A DNA stretch of 23,259 nt from Bacteroidales bacterium (GTDB lineage Bacteria > Bacteroidota > Bacteroidia > Bacteroidales > UBA3824), in NCBI GenBank assembly GCA_017645985.1, contig JAGCNK010000156.1, positions 1 to 23,259 on the forward strand, read 5' to 3'. Under the pieces are notes generated by a model, which saw only the letters and a program-made list of their open reading frames with translations, was not told the DNA's origin and did no database searches. Below are positions 23,021 to 23,259 of this stretch, piece by piece (position 1 is the first letter of the stretch; each line of letters opens with the position of its first letter). The translations under genes were made by a program, and so were the position numbers.

Positions 23021-23259
23021 ATGCTTTTACGTCTGAAAATATCAAATTACGCATTGATTTCCGAATCGGAAATCAGTTTTGAGGATGGACTCACCGTGAT
23101 CACCGGCGAAACCGGAGCGGGCAAGTCGATCCTTATGGGCGCGTTGTCGATGGTGCTCGGTGCACGTGCCGACTCGTCGGTGATTAAGCAAGGCGAGAAA
23201 AAAACTGTGGTGGAAGCCGAATTTGACGTAAAGAACTACAATCTGAAATGGTTTTTCGA
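23021..23259 (+). CDS. recN: DNA repair protein RecN, partial
   Basis: The first 79 codons are present and the gene runs off the right edge. The start MLLRLKISNYALISESEISF and the Walker A motif GETGAGKS near residues 30-37, followed by LMGALSMVLGARADSS, identify the SMC-like ATPase RecN. It acts in double-strand break repair by recombination. It is last of the bamD-omega-coaBC-porD block. Because the remainder is outside the window, integrity cannot be judged. Confidence 0.93.
   Translation, partial: MLLRLKISNYALISESEISFEDGLTVITGETGAGKSILMGALSMVLGARADSSVIKQGEKKTVVEAEFDVKNYNLKWFF

Noticed and set aside
1..23259. CRISPR array, insertion sequence, integrase or attachment site, including beside the tRNA
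   Set aside because: No regularly spaced long repeats, transposase-like protein or duplicated tRNA 3' end was found in the window.

Overview
The window reads as a chromosomal segment from a member of the Bacteroidales (Bacteroidota). Three things point there. The first is gene content: a bamD, omega-like, coaBC, DUF4835/PorD, recN block, a DUF1599-DoxX pair, and a two-CBM20 GH77 MalQ. The second is promoters that fit the Bacteroides sigma-ABfr pattern (TTTG, 19-21 nt, TAnnTTTG). The third is the near absence of Shine-Dalgarno sites. I see no insertion sequence, integrase, phage gene or CRISPR array. The species cannot be named from this sequence.

Left part (1-4473). A TauE/SafE-like membrane protein runs off the left edge on the minus strand. 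Between it and a small hypothetical gene lie a helically phased TGGGA-type repeat array and a candidate small RNA with its own consensus promoter and terminator. Next comes a minus-strand operon read from 4387 down to 1076: SPOR-domain protein, folP (dihydropteroate synthase), outer-membrane beta-barrel protein and a membrane-anchored LytTR regulator.

Middle (4471-10460). This holds a minus-strand membrane-stress-like module: a tandem zinc-ribbon protein with a C-terminal membrane anchor and two SPFH (YdjI-like) genes. The SPFH copy carrying a GYF_2 domain has lost its ATG and has an in-frame TAA at codon 12. The second copy is shorter and intact. A divergent gene encodes a voltage-sensor-like membrane protein without a pore. 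Then follow tRNA-Glu(CTC) and a DNA-binding protein with two degenerate HTH units and AT-hook-like motifs. The 303-base gap at 8979-9281 holds the tRNA, its promoter and two terminator hairpins, and I see nothing else in it.

Right part (10461-23259). A plus-strand trio encodes a DUF1599 protein, DoxX/thioredoxin-like protein and CdaA (c-di-AMP synthase). It converges, with 5 bases between, on a minus-strand operon of coiled-coil protein, MalQ, cytoplasmic GH13 amylase and a PAS histidine kinase, which looks like intracellular alpha-glucan metabolism with a sensor attached. The last block is the plus-strand housekeeping operon bamD, omega-like subunit with an unusual acidic tail, coaBC, porD-like and the 5' end of recN.

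Most items are ordinary. Those worth a second look are the phased repeats with the small RNA, the broken SPFH copy beside its paralog, the pore-less voltage-sensor protein, the HTH/AT-hook protein, the long-tailed omega subunit and several genes lacking an ATG start.
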